A DNA stretch of 31,706 nucleotides. Source: Welwitschia mirabilis (Eukaryota > Gnetophyta > Gnetopsida > Welwitschiales). Of this stretch, positions 21,586 to 31,706 are shown in pieces. The stretch spans positions 113,673,266 through 113,704,971 of the forward strand of contig JBOZIK010000001.1 in NCBI GenBank assembly GCA_051453625.1, read 5' to 3'. Under the pieces are notes generated by a model. That model was not told the DNA's origin. It was given only the letters and a program-made list of their open reading frames with translations, and did no database searches. How positions within the stretch are numbered: the first letter of the stretch is position 1; each line of letters opens with the position of its first letter. Both the position numbers and the translations under genes were made by a program.

Positions 21586-22619
21586 TAAATAGTGGAAGAT
21601 AGTTTTAATGTTTTTTAATTAAAAGTTAACTATTGTACATCTAATGGCAATGGTCTTATAAATAGAATAGAGTTTCTTAACGAGAGCTTGGTTAACTTCT
21701 ACTCAAGTTTTAAAGAAAATAAATTGTAAGGTGTATAGACAAGATTTTACTTTCTCTTTGAGAAAAAAGGGGAATAGAGGTAACCTAAGTACATTAGCTG
21801 TGTTATGCCTTTAAGGGATTATTGACAGTGCATACTTGAATTATTTAAGATGAAGCTCAGAATCTTTAAATTTTACACCATGAAAATATGAAAGTAGTTA
21901 AATAATTACTCACTTAAAGTCAATTCTATCTACATTAAGAGATTAAACAAAGCATGAATATGTACCTAGACATTATGGTTAAAGGTAGTTTTTAAAGTAC
22001 ATCTAGGGTGGTTGAGATTAAAGTTGCTTTTAGGGTTTTATGATGAAATAACTAATATATTTTTTTAATTTTCTTGAGATCTCTCATATGAATGACCTCT
22101 AATATTATTCTCATGATCTGACTCATGATCCATTTTGAGATTAACAATGATCCTATGTAGTCTATTATCAAGTGTTTATTTTTAATACATGAAATGTAAG
22201 AAAATAGTTAGTAAAATTCATGTTTCTAAATACACGCATTTTGTGAAAGCTATCAAAGAGTCACCAATGTTTCATTCACAAAATATGAAAGTTTTTTATT
22301 TTATAAGAACAATGACATTGATGATACTAAACAACAACAGTAGTTGTTTGACATAGAATTACTTTGATAAAATATTATTACATAGGTCTTAGGATGGCTA
22401 ATAGGTTAGGAAGGTAGGTCATTATGGCTAATTAATAAGTTGGAACTATGTGTAAATAATGAAAAGAACTAATGTAAAAATGAAAAAACTACTATGCCAA
22501 TATAATATAAGAAACAACAATGTAAAAATGAAAATGCATATATTAAAGCACTTCCTTAAGCTTTTGCTAATAAGAATCTTCTTCACATATATCTTTAACT
22601 ACCTACTAAGGAAGTTACC
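21586..22619. other. Spacer between inverted LTRs
   Basis: Should include the start of the internal region of the minus-strand element primed at 23134-23150, but no gag similarity was found on the minus strand. A small local repeat (ATGTAAAAATGAAAA) occurs near 22470 and 22520. The plus-strand frame at 22459-22764 is Lys-rich and appears to be chance. Confidence 0.45.
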
Positions 22620-23095
22620 TAAGATAGAGAAGGAAAGAGAAGATAGAGAAATGGTGAAAAGAGACTTGAAGAGAAAAAATATTTTTTTACTTTTCTTATT
22701 ATTTTTTCTTCTATCCTATAAAAGATTAGCCCTCCAAGAAACTTTAATATACTATCCCAGATAATATTTGCAAAGAAATAAAGAAAATAAAAGAAAAATT
22801 AGGAAAATAAAAATAAAAATCAAAGAGATAAAGAAGAAAAATAAAATATAAACAAGTTACTAGATCATTTTATGTCAATCAAGCACTAGTCATGATCAAC
22901 ATTAACCCACTAGTAAGAAAATAAAAATAAAAGAAAAAGAAGTCAATTGGGATAGAACTTGAATAGTGTATTTATTCATAGAAGAAAAGAAAAGAAAATA
23001 AAAAATAGGAAAAATAATTTAAAAAAGAAAATAAAGAAAAATAACTAAAAAAAGAAAATAAAGAAAAATAACTAAAAAGAAGTATAGTAATGTAA
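22620..23095. repeat. Purine-rich low-complexity tract with short tandem unit
   Basis: Long A-rich and AG-rich runs, with a unit of about 27 bases (GAAAATAAAGAAAAATAACT) occurring twice at about 23028-23075. On the minus strand this is a pyrimidine-rich leader just after the primer site, a position where gypsy leaders often carry simple sequence. Confidence 0.75.
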
Positions 23096-23133
23096 ATTTT
23101 GTACATGTCCCCCTATAGCTACTATGCTACTAT

Positions 23134-23150
23134 CCCCAGAAAAGATGCCA
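23134..23150 (-). other. Degenerate primer-binding site, tRNA-Asp type
   Basis: Minus strand TGGCATCTTTTCTGGGG, preceded by TTTT and followed by ATAG; compare TGGCGCCGTTGCCGGGG. Twelve bases separate it from the proposed end of the minus-strand LTR at 23163. This fixes the LTR on its right as the 5' LTR of a minus-strand element. Confidence 0.6.
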
Positions 23151-23162
23151 AAAAGTTGCTCA

Positions 23163-24406
23163 TGGTAATATGTGGATATACTTATATTTGTTATTAATAT
23201 ATGATAATATGCAAGATCATCCTAGGAATACAAGTCTTCTATGACCAAATAAAACTTTTTCCAATAAGACTAAGACTTCCATTTGCAGTATAGTCTTGGT
23301 TTTATTCTTCCAAGAGGAGAGATGTGGTGAACTATCAAGAAAACAAACATGATAAAAATGTGTATAAGTTATTACAATATATAGAATATCTAGGAATGGG
23401 TCATAGCTTTAAGATTTAGCATGATTATTTTAAAGATAGCAAGAGCCTTTAATTAAGATTATGTTACTTTACTTTAATAATTTAACTTAAGCATGGTGGC
23501 ATAATCTCATCTATCATATGAATGAGTGTGATGTTTCTAAGCTACTCTAGTTTTCACAATAAGAATATTAAAAGTGTGAAATGTAGGGTTCTTTAGAGAT
23601 CTATTAAATAAATATTTAGGCTATGAAACTAAAGTGCAAAGAAGAATTAGTCATGAAATATTAAAGTACTTAACATACCTTAATTAAATCTAAGAATAAC
23701 TAATATGAAGCAATCATCACTTGATATTAAACTAATTAAATATAGAATAAATATTGAATACTTTATTATCAAATAAGTTAAAGAATATCATCCATGAAAA
23801 TCACTCACGCTTATCTAAGAAACATCATGCTATTTTAAAAGCTAGTCCATCTCTAATGGGAGGTCTAAAAAGAACTCATGACTAAAGCTCTAATAATATC
23901 GTTATAATATTATTACAATCCATTTCTTTAAGTAAACTAAAGTAGGCTAATTATAGGCTAGATTAGGATTACAAATCAGGATTTCCAAGGTCTAAGATAG
24001 TTCTCATTTAGAGTGCCTAAAGTATAACAGGATCATTATTTAGTTATGGGAATAAATTGAGAGATTTCTCTTAGAAAATATTCCTCATTTATCAACTACT
24101 TTTAAAAATTCTCCAAATGGATTACTTACATGAGGAGAGCTTAAGAACATAAGTCTTGATCCATTTTGTACATCATATCCAACATTGCTACTCCTAGAAT
24201 TAACACTAATACCAAAGTTGCCTAGCACATCTCTATCCTCTATTACAATTTTCCAAATCGTGCTAATATTCTATAAAACAATAGCATTAAGGTAAATTAT
24301 TAGGAGAACTAGGTTTATATAGCATTAAGTATAATAGATTCATAAAAACATCATAATACTTAATTAATCATGTTATCATGACCTCAATATCTTGATGTAA
24401 ATATCA
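23163..24406 (-). repeat. 5' LTR, minus orientation (family B)
   Basis: On the minus strand it begins TTGATATTTACATC and ends ATATTACCA, about 1244 bp, and is the inverted partner of 20305-21585. A TATAATTA box (23955-23948) falls where the other copy has TATAAATA. A phrase near its end (AAGACTATACT and AGTCTTA.TATT) is shared with the plus copy. The internal region to its left is truncated or unrecognisable. Confidence 0.7.
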
Positions 24407-24461
24407 ATTTCTATGTGCTATCATTTATCTACATTAATGAATTATAATTTTATAATATTAT

Positions 24462-24642
24462 AAAGTTAATTCTATTCATGATAACCCTATATTCTAAATA
24501 ATCATAAAATTAATTATATTCATAAAATTCCTAGTTCCTAAATAATCATGAATTTATTATTTATATGTATATGATATTATTAATCCCTAAATAATCATAT
24601 AATTAATTATATTAATGACAATTCTAATTCTTAGATAATCCT
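24462..24642. repeat. Four-copy tandem repeat, 44-49 bp unit
   Basis: Units at 24462-24505, 24506-24549, 24550-24598 and 24599-24642. Each holds an ATTAATT or close variant, ATT.AT in the middle, and closes with CTAAATAATCAT or TTAGATAATCCT. Lengths are 44, 44, 49 and 44. It sits just outside the minus-strand LTR; the last unit overlaps the start of the duplicated block at 24635. Confidence 0.75.
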
Positions 24643-24890
24643 AGAGGATGATTAGTTCATAATCATGGTTTTTAAAACTCTACTAGCTTATAAATATTAA
24701 TAATGATCATTTAGGTAAAATAAAATTTTTTAAAGAATCTAGAATAAGTTAAATTTTTAATTATAAACTCATTACCTTATATAATACCATCAAAAGCTTG
24801 CTCATTTTAAAAGGAATGTTAACATGTAACAAATGAAATTTATATTAAGTGTTTTGGGTCAACTTATTATAAATGAAGATATTAATTTAA
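24635..24890 (+). repeat. Block A, left flank of LINE copy 2 (duplicated at 30175)
   Basis: 256 bp, homologous over its whole length and in the same orientation to 30175-30432 (258 bp). Both copies contain TTAGTTCATAATCATG, AACTCATTACCTTATATAAT and TTTTGGGTCAACTTATTATA and end in AAGATATTAATTTAA. No coding content. Confidence 0.85.
24876..24890 (+). repeat. LINE target-site duplication, left
   Basis: AAGATATTAATTTAA, directly before the poly-T (minus-strand poly-A) of LINE copy 2. Identical 15-mers stand at 30019-30033 and 30418-30432. Confidence 0.8.
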
Positions 24891-26900
24891 GTTTTTTTAA
24901 AAGAAATGAGAATTATATTAAATTGAAGAATTTACATAAGGGGGTAAAAATGCCCTAAGTTAAAGGGAAAGGTAATCTAATTGGCAAAAAGTAGACTATT
25001 CTGCTATGATCATGAGAACATACTATATACAAGGGAAAATTAGAGGTGATAGCACCCCTAACAATTGTGATTGAGTAAGAGCTGGTATAAACTAAAACTA
25101 AACTAAGGAAAATCAAAAAGAACAAGGGATTAGAACACCCTTAAATTAAGGAATAGGTTTCCATGATGGTTCTTAGGCAAGAATTATCCCATATCATCTA
25201 CTAACACTTCAAACATCTAATTAACCTCCTTGAACTCTTTATTTCTTATCTAGTTTTTATCTGGATGCAATCTGAATGCCTTCTTCCAATAACTAACTTA
25301 ATGGCTTACAATTGAGGTCTATGTAAGATCCCAAGAGTCATAAAAGGGCATATTTTTAAATCATGAATTGTAACAAGTAAGACTTCTTTTTTTGCAAGGT
25401 TCATGTCAATGTCTTCATAAGGCTCTTGATGTCTCTCTTATGAGGAAGAATCCAAAGGGGAATTCAACTTCTATTTATGATTGGTACTACTTTTAGTTTG
25501 GAGGGCCTCTTGATTATAACCTTGGGACAATTGATTTTACTCCCAGGATTTAACAGGGGAATTTTCTTGAATAGTTTAGTCTTGTACTAGTGTCAAATGC
25601 ACTTTTTCTTCCTAGCACAAAGTCATCCCTCTCTGAGAGTAGAACTTCTTAGCTTATAATCCCTCTTAGGATGAAATAATTCATTAGTTGTAGCCCTTCT
25701 ATTCTATTTTGTCTTAGAAGGGGTCTCTTGAGAGTTATGTCATTAAGGAGAAGGGTAAGTGATAGGGATCTCTTGAGTCCTATAGTCCCTTGTTGTCCTC
25801 TAAAGAGCCATAAGTAATCCTGAGTGTCTCATTGAGTTGTTGCATTGTAAAGCCTAAGAAAAAAAAAAGAGTAAGGTTAACCTGGCGTTCTAGGTCTAAA
25901 GCTTTAAAAAAGATAAAGTTCAAGCCTAATAATTTTTAACAACAACTAAACTAAATGAAATAATGATCTATTATTTCATCTTCCAAATCCTAAGGGAATA
26001 AAAGCATCTTATAGCTAATATGTCTGGTAAGTAATTTTGGACACCACTTGAAAAGAACTAAGATGCCTTTAGCTACTCTCAACTCCTAAGAGGAATTCTT
26101 TCCCTTATCACTAGGATGTCCAAGAGGTGAGATAAAGATTTTTTTATTATCTCGATGAAGATTCTCATAAAAGTCGTTCTTTACCCCCTTTATCTTCTAT
26201 AGAATGGAATAATATCAGTCTCTAATTCTCATACAAGCTTATGCAACAGAGCTTCTATCCTAATTCTTGCATCTTATCTTAGAGTTTAGGGCATCCCTCA
26301 AACAAGCTATGTTTTGTTGGTTCTATGATTGGAGTTTCCCTCATAACTACTTTAATTTGTAAGTGATACCACTTAATTGTCTTGAAGGTATTTATTGGAA
26401 ATGGAATGGGGACTCTATTAAATATAAATTTATTACACATACATCATATATGCCAAATAGCTATCTGAATTCCTTTTTTTTTCGTAAGTTTTAGATACAT
26501 TATAGTGGTTGTAATATCCTATTATGATTATCATTAATTTGGAGCTACACCTGAATTGATGGAATAGGTGTTAAGAATCTTCATGATAAGATTAGTATAT
26601 GGGATAAGTAAAGTCAATCTATAAGCTCTGAAGAAATTGATTTCTTATAAGAATTTGATTATATTCCTTCAACCAATAAAAGATCTTAATTTTATCTAGG
26701 ATTTATTCCTTTTAAAACTTCGTACAAGCATTATTTTTCCCATACTTTTTAATCAAAATATGCTTTACTATGACTTTAATGCAAATGTTTGATTCCATCA
26801 GGTTTCTTGTAGCTTTACTGAGATGTTTTTAAGGTAAGATTCCCCCTTTCCATTATTCCAATTAGGATACTTATAATTTATAAGATTAGTTCAGGGTTGT
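24891..26900 (-). pseudogene. LINE copy 2: end of ORF2 and 3' UTR
   Basis: Lies between the RT and the poly-A, where plant L1 ORF2 carries a C-terminal zinc-binding region. It is too decayed for firm domain calls: on the minus strand near 26320-26280 SLFEGCPKL recalls the HLFFECP motif of that region. The last 142 bp (24891-25032) are the conserved 3' end of the family and are repeated at 30034-30174. Confidence 0.5.
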
Positions 26901-29454
26901 CCTTCCTTAGATAGCCTTTTGAGAACTCAGTGTGCACTTGTGAGAAGACACTCTTCTAGTCTTTAGATTTCCCAAACTCTTGATTCCTTAGGGTGAGTTA
27001 TAATATTTAATTTATAGAGATGAATATGGTTCTTATCTTTACCCCTTGATCAAATGAAGCCTTTCAATATTCTATTAATTTTTTTGATAATGTTCCTTTT
27101 TTTTTTTTTTGAGGTGGAGGCAGGCATATGTTTTCTAGAATAATCTTTGCTTTGAAAGGAAAAAAAAGTTATTCTACTAGGTGTTGCATCATCTCTAGAT
27201 AGATTTTAGGATGTAGTTTCAAGTGAGGGCCTTATGATAATTTTGTAGTGGAATTCCCAAGTAGATGTCCTAAAGGTCTCCCATTTTGGTGTTTAATATT
27301 CTGGTGGTTTCACTGCCTCTGGTGATTCTTCTATCCATAATATGAATTCTAGATTTATTTTAATTATCTTAAAGGCCTGTGGCTTATGCAAAGAGATTCA
27401 TGGAGTTCTTGATGACTCTCACTTACTATTAGAATTCTTTGGTTATAATAATTATATCATTGATGTAGTGATTATTAATGAATGTTTGGCCTCTTATTTT
27501 AATATAAGTTACTTCATTGCTTTTAAGAAATCCCTATAAGACACTTATAACAAATAGAAAAAGATATAAGGATAAAGGGTTCCCTTTCCTTAATCCTTAG
27601 CCTACTAAAAAGAACTTGAATATGTGGTTGTTAACCTCTACTCTGAATTTAGCTAAAGCTTGTATATCTAAACATAGGTTAATGATGTCTAGGTTAACTG
27701 TGATTTTTCTAAGAATGCAATCTAATGATTATTAGCTAATAGAATCATAAGATTTTGGTATGTATAATTTAGCAATAAGTAAATGGAATTTAGGCTTTTT
27801 AATAGAATGAATTTCATGGGTTAAGATAATTTCATTTTGAATGTACGTGGATTGGATGAAGCTAGCTTAATTCTTGGAGATTACTTTGAAGAGCAGGGGA
27901 ATAATATGGCTCATGATTATTTTTGCAAAGATTTTATATAGAACATTGTAGATACCTAATGGTTTAAATTCTTCTAGTTTATTGGTGTTTCATTTTTTGG
28001 AAATGAGGATAACCAAGGTTCTGTTCATTTCCTCTGGAATGCATTTATTATGTAGAATATCCCACATCACATCATGAAGGTTATTCATCATGATAGAGAA
28101 GTAAATCTTAAAAATTTCAACTAGCCAACTGTCTAGTCTTAGAGCTCTGTTATTGTTCATTGACCTCACTATTAACTAAATTTCTTCTCTATCTAGGGGT
28201 GTAATAAGATGATCATTATACTCATTAGAAATTCTCTTATCTTTTAGAATAAGTTTAGGGGTGATATCATCCCACTTCCACATTTTCTTGAGATGGGTAT
28301 GTATTTCCTTAGCTATTTCTTCTTCGTTTTCAACTACCTATTTTATAATCACAAGTCTCTTAATTCTATTATCTATTTTATGTTGGTTTGCTTGCTTAAA
28401 ACAAAAATCTTAGTGCATCTGTTTCCCTCCTCGAGTTACTCCATCCTTGATATTTTCCTATAATAAATTTTCTCATCTATATTTATTTCCTAGAGTTTCA
28501 TGAAACAATGATATTCCCTACTATAGAGCTATCTTAATCTCCTTCATATTTTACTTAGTTTAAATTTTCTGTAACTCTTCCTATAGGTCCTTTTTTAATT
28601 TAAATCCTTTTTTATTCTTTCTTCTCCAGTCCTTAATGTATGCTATAAGGGTATCTAATCCTCTATATAAAAAATTTAGAGGGTTCATGTCATTATATTG
28701 ACTCCATAGCTTTTAAACTAATGTTATGGTTTTTGTCCTTATGATCTAGTAGATTTCCTTCCGAAAAAAGGCTCTAGTGGACATTATCGCTTCTATTCTA
28801 TATTTGATAGGTTGGTGATTTAAGGCTATTCTATTTAACCCATAATCTTTAATTAGAAGATTTATCATATAAATTTTGATAAGAATTTTGTCTATCTTAG
28901 ACATCACCTAGTTACCTCTCATCTTTATATTAGACAAGGTGTATTTACACCCTGAAAGTAGTACATCTAAAATATTATTCTACACCATAAAATCTCTAAG
29001 AATTTTATATCTTTACTATTCTAGTTTTCACCCCCTCTTTTCTCTTAATGATGTAAACATTAATTAAAATCCCCTACTACTAACCACTTGGTCTTATCCA
29101 CCAATATTCTGTAAAGATCTTTTAAGGTAGAGGATATGTCTAGGTTGTTTTGAGGGCTGTAAGTGTTTGTTATAATCCATTCTTCTTCCTTTAGAAAGAT
29201 ACTGAGGTGATTTTTATTGCTATTGACTAATTCTACCTTTTTATTTATGAGAGTCATAAGAGCTCCTAAGTTTTATTAAGCTACAAAGATGAAGATGTTC
29301 CATTGTTTCCTTAGGTTCTCTAATTTCATGCCATCTTATATTTCTTTTTCTTATAAACAAACTAATTTAATATTAAATTTACTAGCCAGATCTCTTAGGG
29401 TTTTTTCTTGTAGGAGGACCTTAATATCTTATAACTCCATGTGAGGCAATTTAT
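26901..29454 (-). pseudogene. LINE ORF2 (endonuclease and RT), copy 2
   Basis: Homologous to 506-2784. The start codon is lost (ATA for ATG near 29454), followed by CLTWSYKILRSS. The endonuclease shows WIITNTYSPQNNLD and WLVVGDFN (GDFN at 29074-29063), then MSKIDKI near 28900 and a broken SDH-type motif, ALNHQPIK, near 28825. The linker and RT follow with many stops. RT motif A, which reads LDIAKAYDS in copy 1, reads LYIPKSYDS here near 27760 (first catalytic Asp lost), and YADD is YIND near 27455. This copy is the more decayed of the two and cannot encode active enzyme. Confidence 0.8.
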
Positions 29455-30018
29455 TAGGTCTATTTTTTCCCCTTTCTAGATGCCCCTTGACCTTTTTTTA
29501 GAGTGTCTTCAATTGTTGATTGGGAGCTATTGGCCACATTTTCTGTAATTTTCCTCTCTTGAAGGATTCTATTGCTGGGTCTTCCTTTCATCTAAACTTC
29601 AATTTCATTTGACTCATCTACGTTTATTGAGTTTTGGGATTTTTGAGTGTCTTTGATTTCTTCTTCCATAACGTGTTAAAAGGGGTTGTATTTCCTATTA
29701 TTTTCCTTTCTTTCCTTTGGATATACCATAGTATTCTTTACCATTTTCTCTTTCTTCTATTTAGGCTAGCAATCATTTTGATTGTACCTTGTTTTTGCAT
29801 AACAAGAACATGTTTCCTTTTGTTTTCCTTTGATGTTAATAAGTATTTTTTTACATTCTTCCTTCTTGTTACCCCTTATCCTACAATGAGAGCATGCCTT
29901 TTCCATTGTTATGCATCTCCCTAAGATGTGTCCTAACTTTCCACATGTTTCACATGGGATAGGGAGATTCTCATAGGTGACTTTGAGGTTGTATGTGCCT
30001 CATTTAATTTTTTTTGGA
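29455..30018 (-). pseudogene. LINE ORF1 C-terminal fragment, copy 2
   Basis: Matches 2790 to about 3330 of copy 1. The knuckle region near 29905-29860 reads CSHCRIRG with Asn in place of the His and the last Cys lost, so it cannot hold zinc. The sequence stops at 30018, just 5' of the knuckles: the N-terminal DUF4283-like domain is absent because of 5' truncation at insertion. Confidence 0.7.
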
Positions 30019-30033
30019 AAGATATTAATTTAA
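30019..30033 (+). repeat. LINE target-site duplication, right
   Basis: AAGATATTAATTTAA, identical to 24876-24890. What follows is not the expected flank but a second LINE 3' end. Confidence 0.75.
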
Positions 30034-30174
30034 TTTTTTAAAGAAACAAGAATTATATTAAAATGGAGAATTTACATAAGAGGGCAAAAACACCTGGACT
30101 TAAAGGAAAAAAGTAATCTGATTGGCAAAAAGGGGGATTGTTCTACTGTAGTTGTAAGAACATAGTATATACAA
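30034..30174 (-). repeat. Block B', second copy of LINE 3' end
   Basis: 141 bp, homologous and collinear with 24891-25032: T-run, GAATTATATTAAA, AGAATTTACATAAG, TTGGCAAAAAG, AGAACATA.TATATACAA. It breaks off abruptly at TATACAA and continues as block A'. Confidence 0.85.
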
Positions 30175-30432
30175 ATAATCTTAGGGAATTATTAGTTCAT
30201 AATCATGTTTTTAAAAAAATTCTACTACCTTATAAATATGAATAATGATCATTTAGATGAAATAAAACTATTTTAATAATCTAGAATAAAGTGAATTTTT
30301 ACTTATAAACTCATTACCTTATATAATATCATTAAAAGCTTGATTATTTTAAAATGGATATTAATATGTAATAAATGACATTTATACGAAGTATTTTGGG
30401 TCAACTTATTATAAATTAAGATATTAATTTAA
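30175..30432 (+). repeat. Block A', second copy of LINE left flank
   Basis: 258 bp, homologous to 24635-24890, ending in a third AAGATATTAATTTAA (30418-30432). Order here is B' then A', the reverse of the A then B order at the left end of the LINE. Confidence 0.85.
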
Positions 30433-30518
30433 TTATAAAATATGAATTCTATTATTTTTAAAATCAAAATTAATATTATAATTTTTAAATAATAATTACA
30501 GATATTTAGCCATGTTTT

Positions 30519-30662
30519 CAAACATATGGTGGAAGATGAATACAAGTTTACATAAAACAAGAATAGAAATGAAAACATGGGGCAATGACATGTGGTAATG
30601 ACATTGGAAGACATGTGATAGTACCATGTGGAGGTGCACTAGAGACATATGGTGATAGCACT
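30519..30662 (+). repeat. Short repeats ACATGTGGTAATGA type
   Basis: Five related short motifs: near 30521 (ACATATGGTGGAAG), 30588 (ACATGTGGTAATGA), 30611 (ACATGTGATAGTAC), 30624 (CATGTGGAGGTG) and 30645 (ACATATGGTGATAG). They lie 200-350 bases upstream of a TATA box; several contain CATGTG, an E-box-like core. A U3 enhancer role is inference. Confidence 0.6.
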
Positions 30663-31400
30663 AGTTGATATTGGAATATAGCTCTAAAATCCATATATTA
30701 GACTCATCATAAAAACCTCCATCAAATACTAGAAGATAAATATTCCACCTAGCAATACAAAATGGAATTTTCTCATCCTACCTAATGCTTTGAGTTAAAG
30801 AATTATAATCACCTAACTATTACTATAAATCCAAGGATCCTAACTATCTTAATCTTATCCTTGCCTATAAAAAGGACTAAGTGACCCTCATTGTAATATC
30901 CTATCTAGTTGATGAGAGATTTAGAGCATAGCACTCTTCACAATGTCATTCTAAGCTTTCTATATGAGAGTGAGCTAGTATTAAGGCTAGCTTAATGTTT
31001 TTTTTTGTAAGCATTAGATTTCTTTTACTAATGTAATGCATTTCCTATTTTGATAATAAAAGTTAGTAGGTTTTCATTTCTTAATTATTAGTTTTGAATT
31101 AATTCATATTAGTAATGCTTGATTAAAAGCCACATACTTATGCTAAGTTATTTACATTCTAAGTAAGTCTCTTTTTATTCATGTTTCATTTCATAACTTG
31201 TAATAATTCGATGGTTCTTCAAAGTTATATCTCCTTACCATACTTATGAGTAGGCTATGAAAGATCAAAGTGATAAAGGGAGTTCACCAACACTTATGTC
31301 ATAAATGATATTATGTCATCATGTTATAACCCACATTTTGTAAGCTTTAATTAATAGAGTTTCTAAACTATGAAAAACATTTTTGATATTAATTATAATG
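30520..31400 (+). repeat. LTR-like region, diverged member of family B
   Basis: Resembles 20305-21585 in order: AAATATTCCACCTAGC region, TATA box, AAGCTTTC, AGCTAG..TTAAGGCTAGCTTAATG, then ATAAATGATATTATGTCATCATG, which parallels GATGATATTATACCATTG. The match is patchy, and neither LTR end nor a primer site is visible before the window ends. It may be a related solo LTR. Confidence 0.5.
30866..30873 (+). promoter_or_regulatory. TATA box of LTR-like promoter
   Basis: TATAAAAA in the context GCCTATAAAAAGGAC, the best TATA box in the window. The corresponding place in the other two family B copies is CCTATAAATATCC and CCTATAATTAGCC, so the position is conserved across three diverged LTRs. Confidence 0.6.
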
Positions 31401-31706
31401 AAAATCCTTTTTTTTTCTTAGAGAAAATTTATGTGTAATCTTATAATCAATAAAGTATTGTACATCGAACATTATATATATTCATAAGATTAGTAAATTA
31501 TTTAATCTTAGTTTTGGACAATTTATTATTCTAAGTTATAATAATTATTATAAGTATTTTAATATAAATAAACTTATTTATGATTAGGCAAGGTTATTTT
31601 CCATGATTAAATAGTTAAATAATGTCTACAAAAAAGGGGCATGTGACATATTTATTTTAATCATTTATTCATGTATCTTATTCAAGTTTTAAAAGAAACT
31701 AAAATT
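31401..31706. other. AT-rich end of window
   Basis: A T-run at 31407-31417, AATAAAG at 31449 (a possible polyadenylation signal) and otherwise featureless AT-rich DNA. Confidence 0.4.

Larger units (their letters stand above)
24891..30018 (-). mobile_element. L1-like LINE, copy 2 (5'-truncated, 5.1 kb)
   Basis: Same family as 506-4100. On the minus strand it starts inside ORF1, between the DUF4283-like domain and the knuckles, and ends in a poly-A seen as T-runs at 24892-24898. 5' truncation, a poly-A end and 15-bp target duplications on both sides are the signature of target-primed reverse transcription. All catalytic motifs seen are damaged. Confidence 0.85.

Noticed and set aside
22459-22764. 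Open frame of 101 codons, Lys-rich then hydrophobic
   Set aside because: It lies in a purine-rich low-complexity tract; composition alone explains it and nothing resembles a known protein.
29634-29924. Plus-strand open frame of 96 codons, membrane-like
   Set aside because: Antisense shadow of LINE ORF1; the minus strand carries the recognisable homology.
1-31706. CRISPR arrays, operons, bacterial promoters, tRNA or rRNA genes
   Set aside because: None seen; the LINE and gypsy content is that of a plant nuclear genome.

Overview
The window reads as plant nuclear heterochromatin: very AT-rich, few CG dinucleotides, no intact host gene, and layered decayed retrotransposons. The coding relics are plant-type: L1-like LINEs whose ORF1 has a DUF4283-like domain plus CCHC knuckles, and Ty3/gypsy elements of the OTA (Athila/Tat) kind with degenerate tRNA-Asp primer sites. 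No long frame is intact; every protein-coding entry below is a pseudogene. The species cannot be named from this sequence.

Layout. 1-405 is ORF1 of one LINE (minus). After a 100-N gap, 506 to about 4100 is a second LINE of the same family (minus; ORF1, endonuclease and RT as far as the gap). About 4130-5330 is a minus-strand gypsy RNase H-integrase relic. 5331-9240 is mostly featureless A-rich DNA with a young 86-bp tandem duplication and a purine-rich block. 9245-9476 is a gypsy integrase C-terminus (minus), cut where an LTR-like sequence starts. About 10440-16657 is a plus-strand gypsy element: LTR, primer site, gag, protease, start of RT, then a deletion straight into the integrase C-terminus, a CACTA-like terminal fragment, and a diverged 3' LTR. 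18265-19340 is an unrecognised decayed frame leading towards a plus-strand LTR at 20305-21585. A related LTR lies in inverted orientation at 23163-24406 with its own primer site. A 4-copy tandem repeat follows, then a 5.1-kb LINE (minus, 24891-30018) with 15-bp target-site duplications. To its right is a permuted duplication of the LINE 3' end and its left flank (30034-30432), then a third, more diverged LTR-like promoter region to about 31400.

The genes do not work together as a system. What the window records is a history: nested insertion, deletion, nonsense mutations of transition type, and one unusual rearrangement at a LINE target site. I found no defence system, gene cluster or new enzyme.
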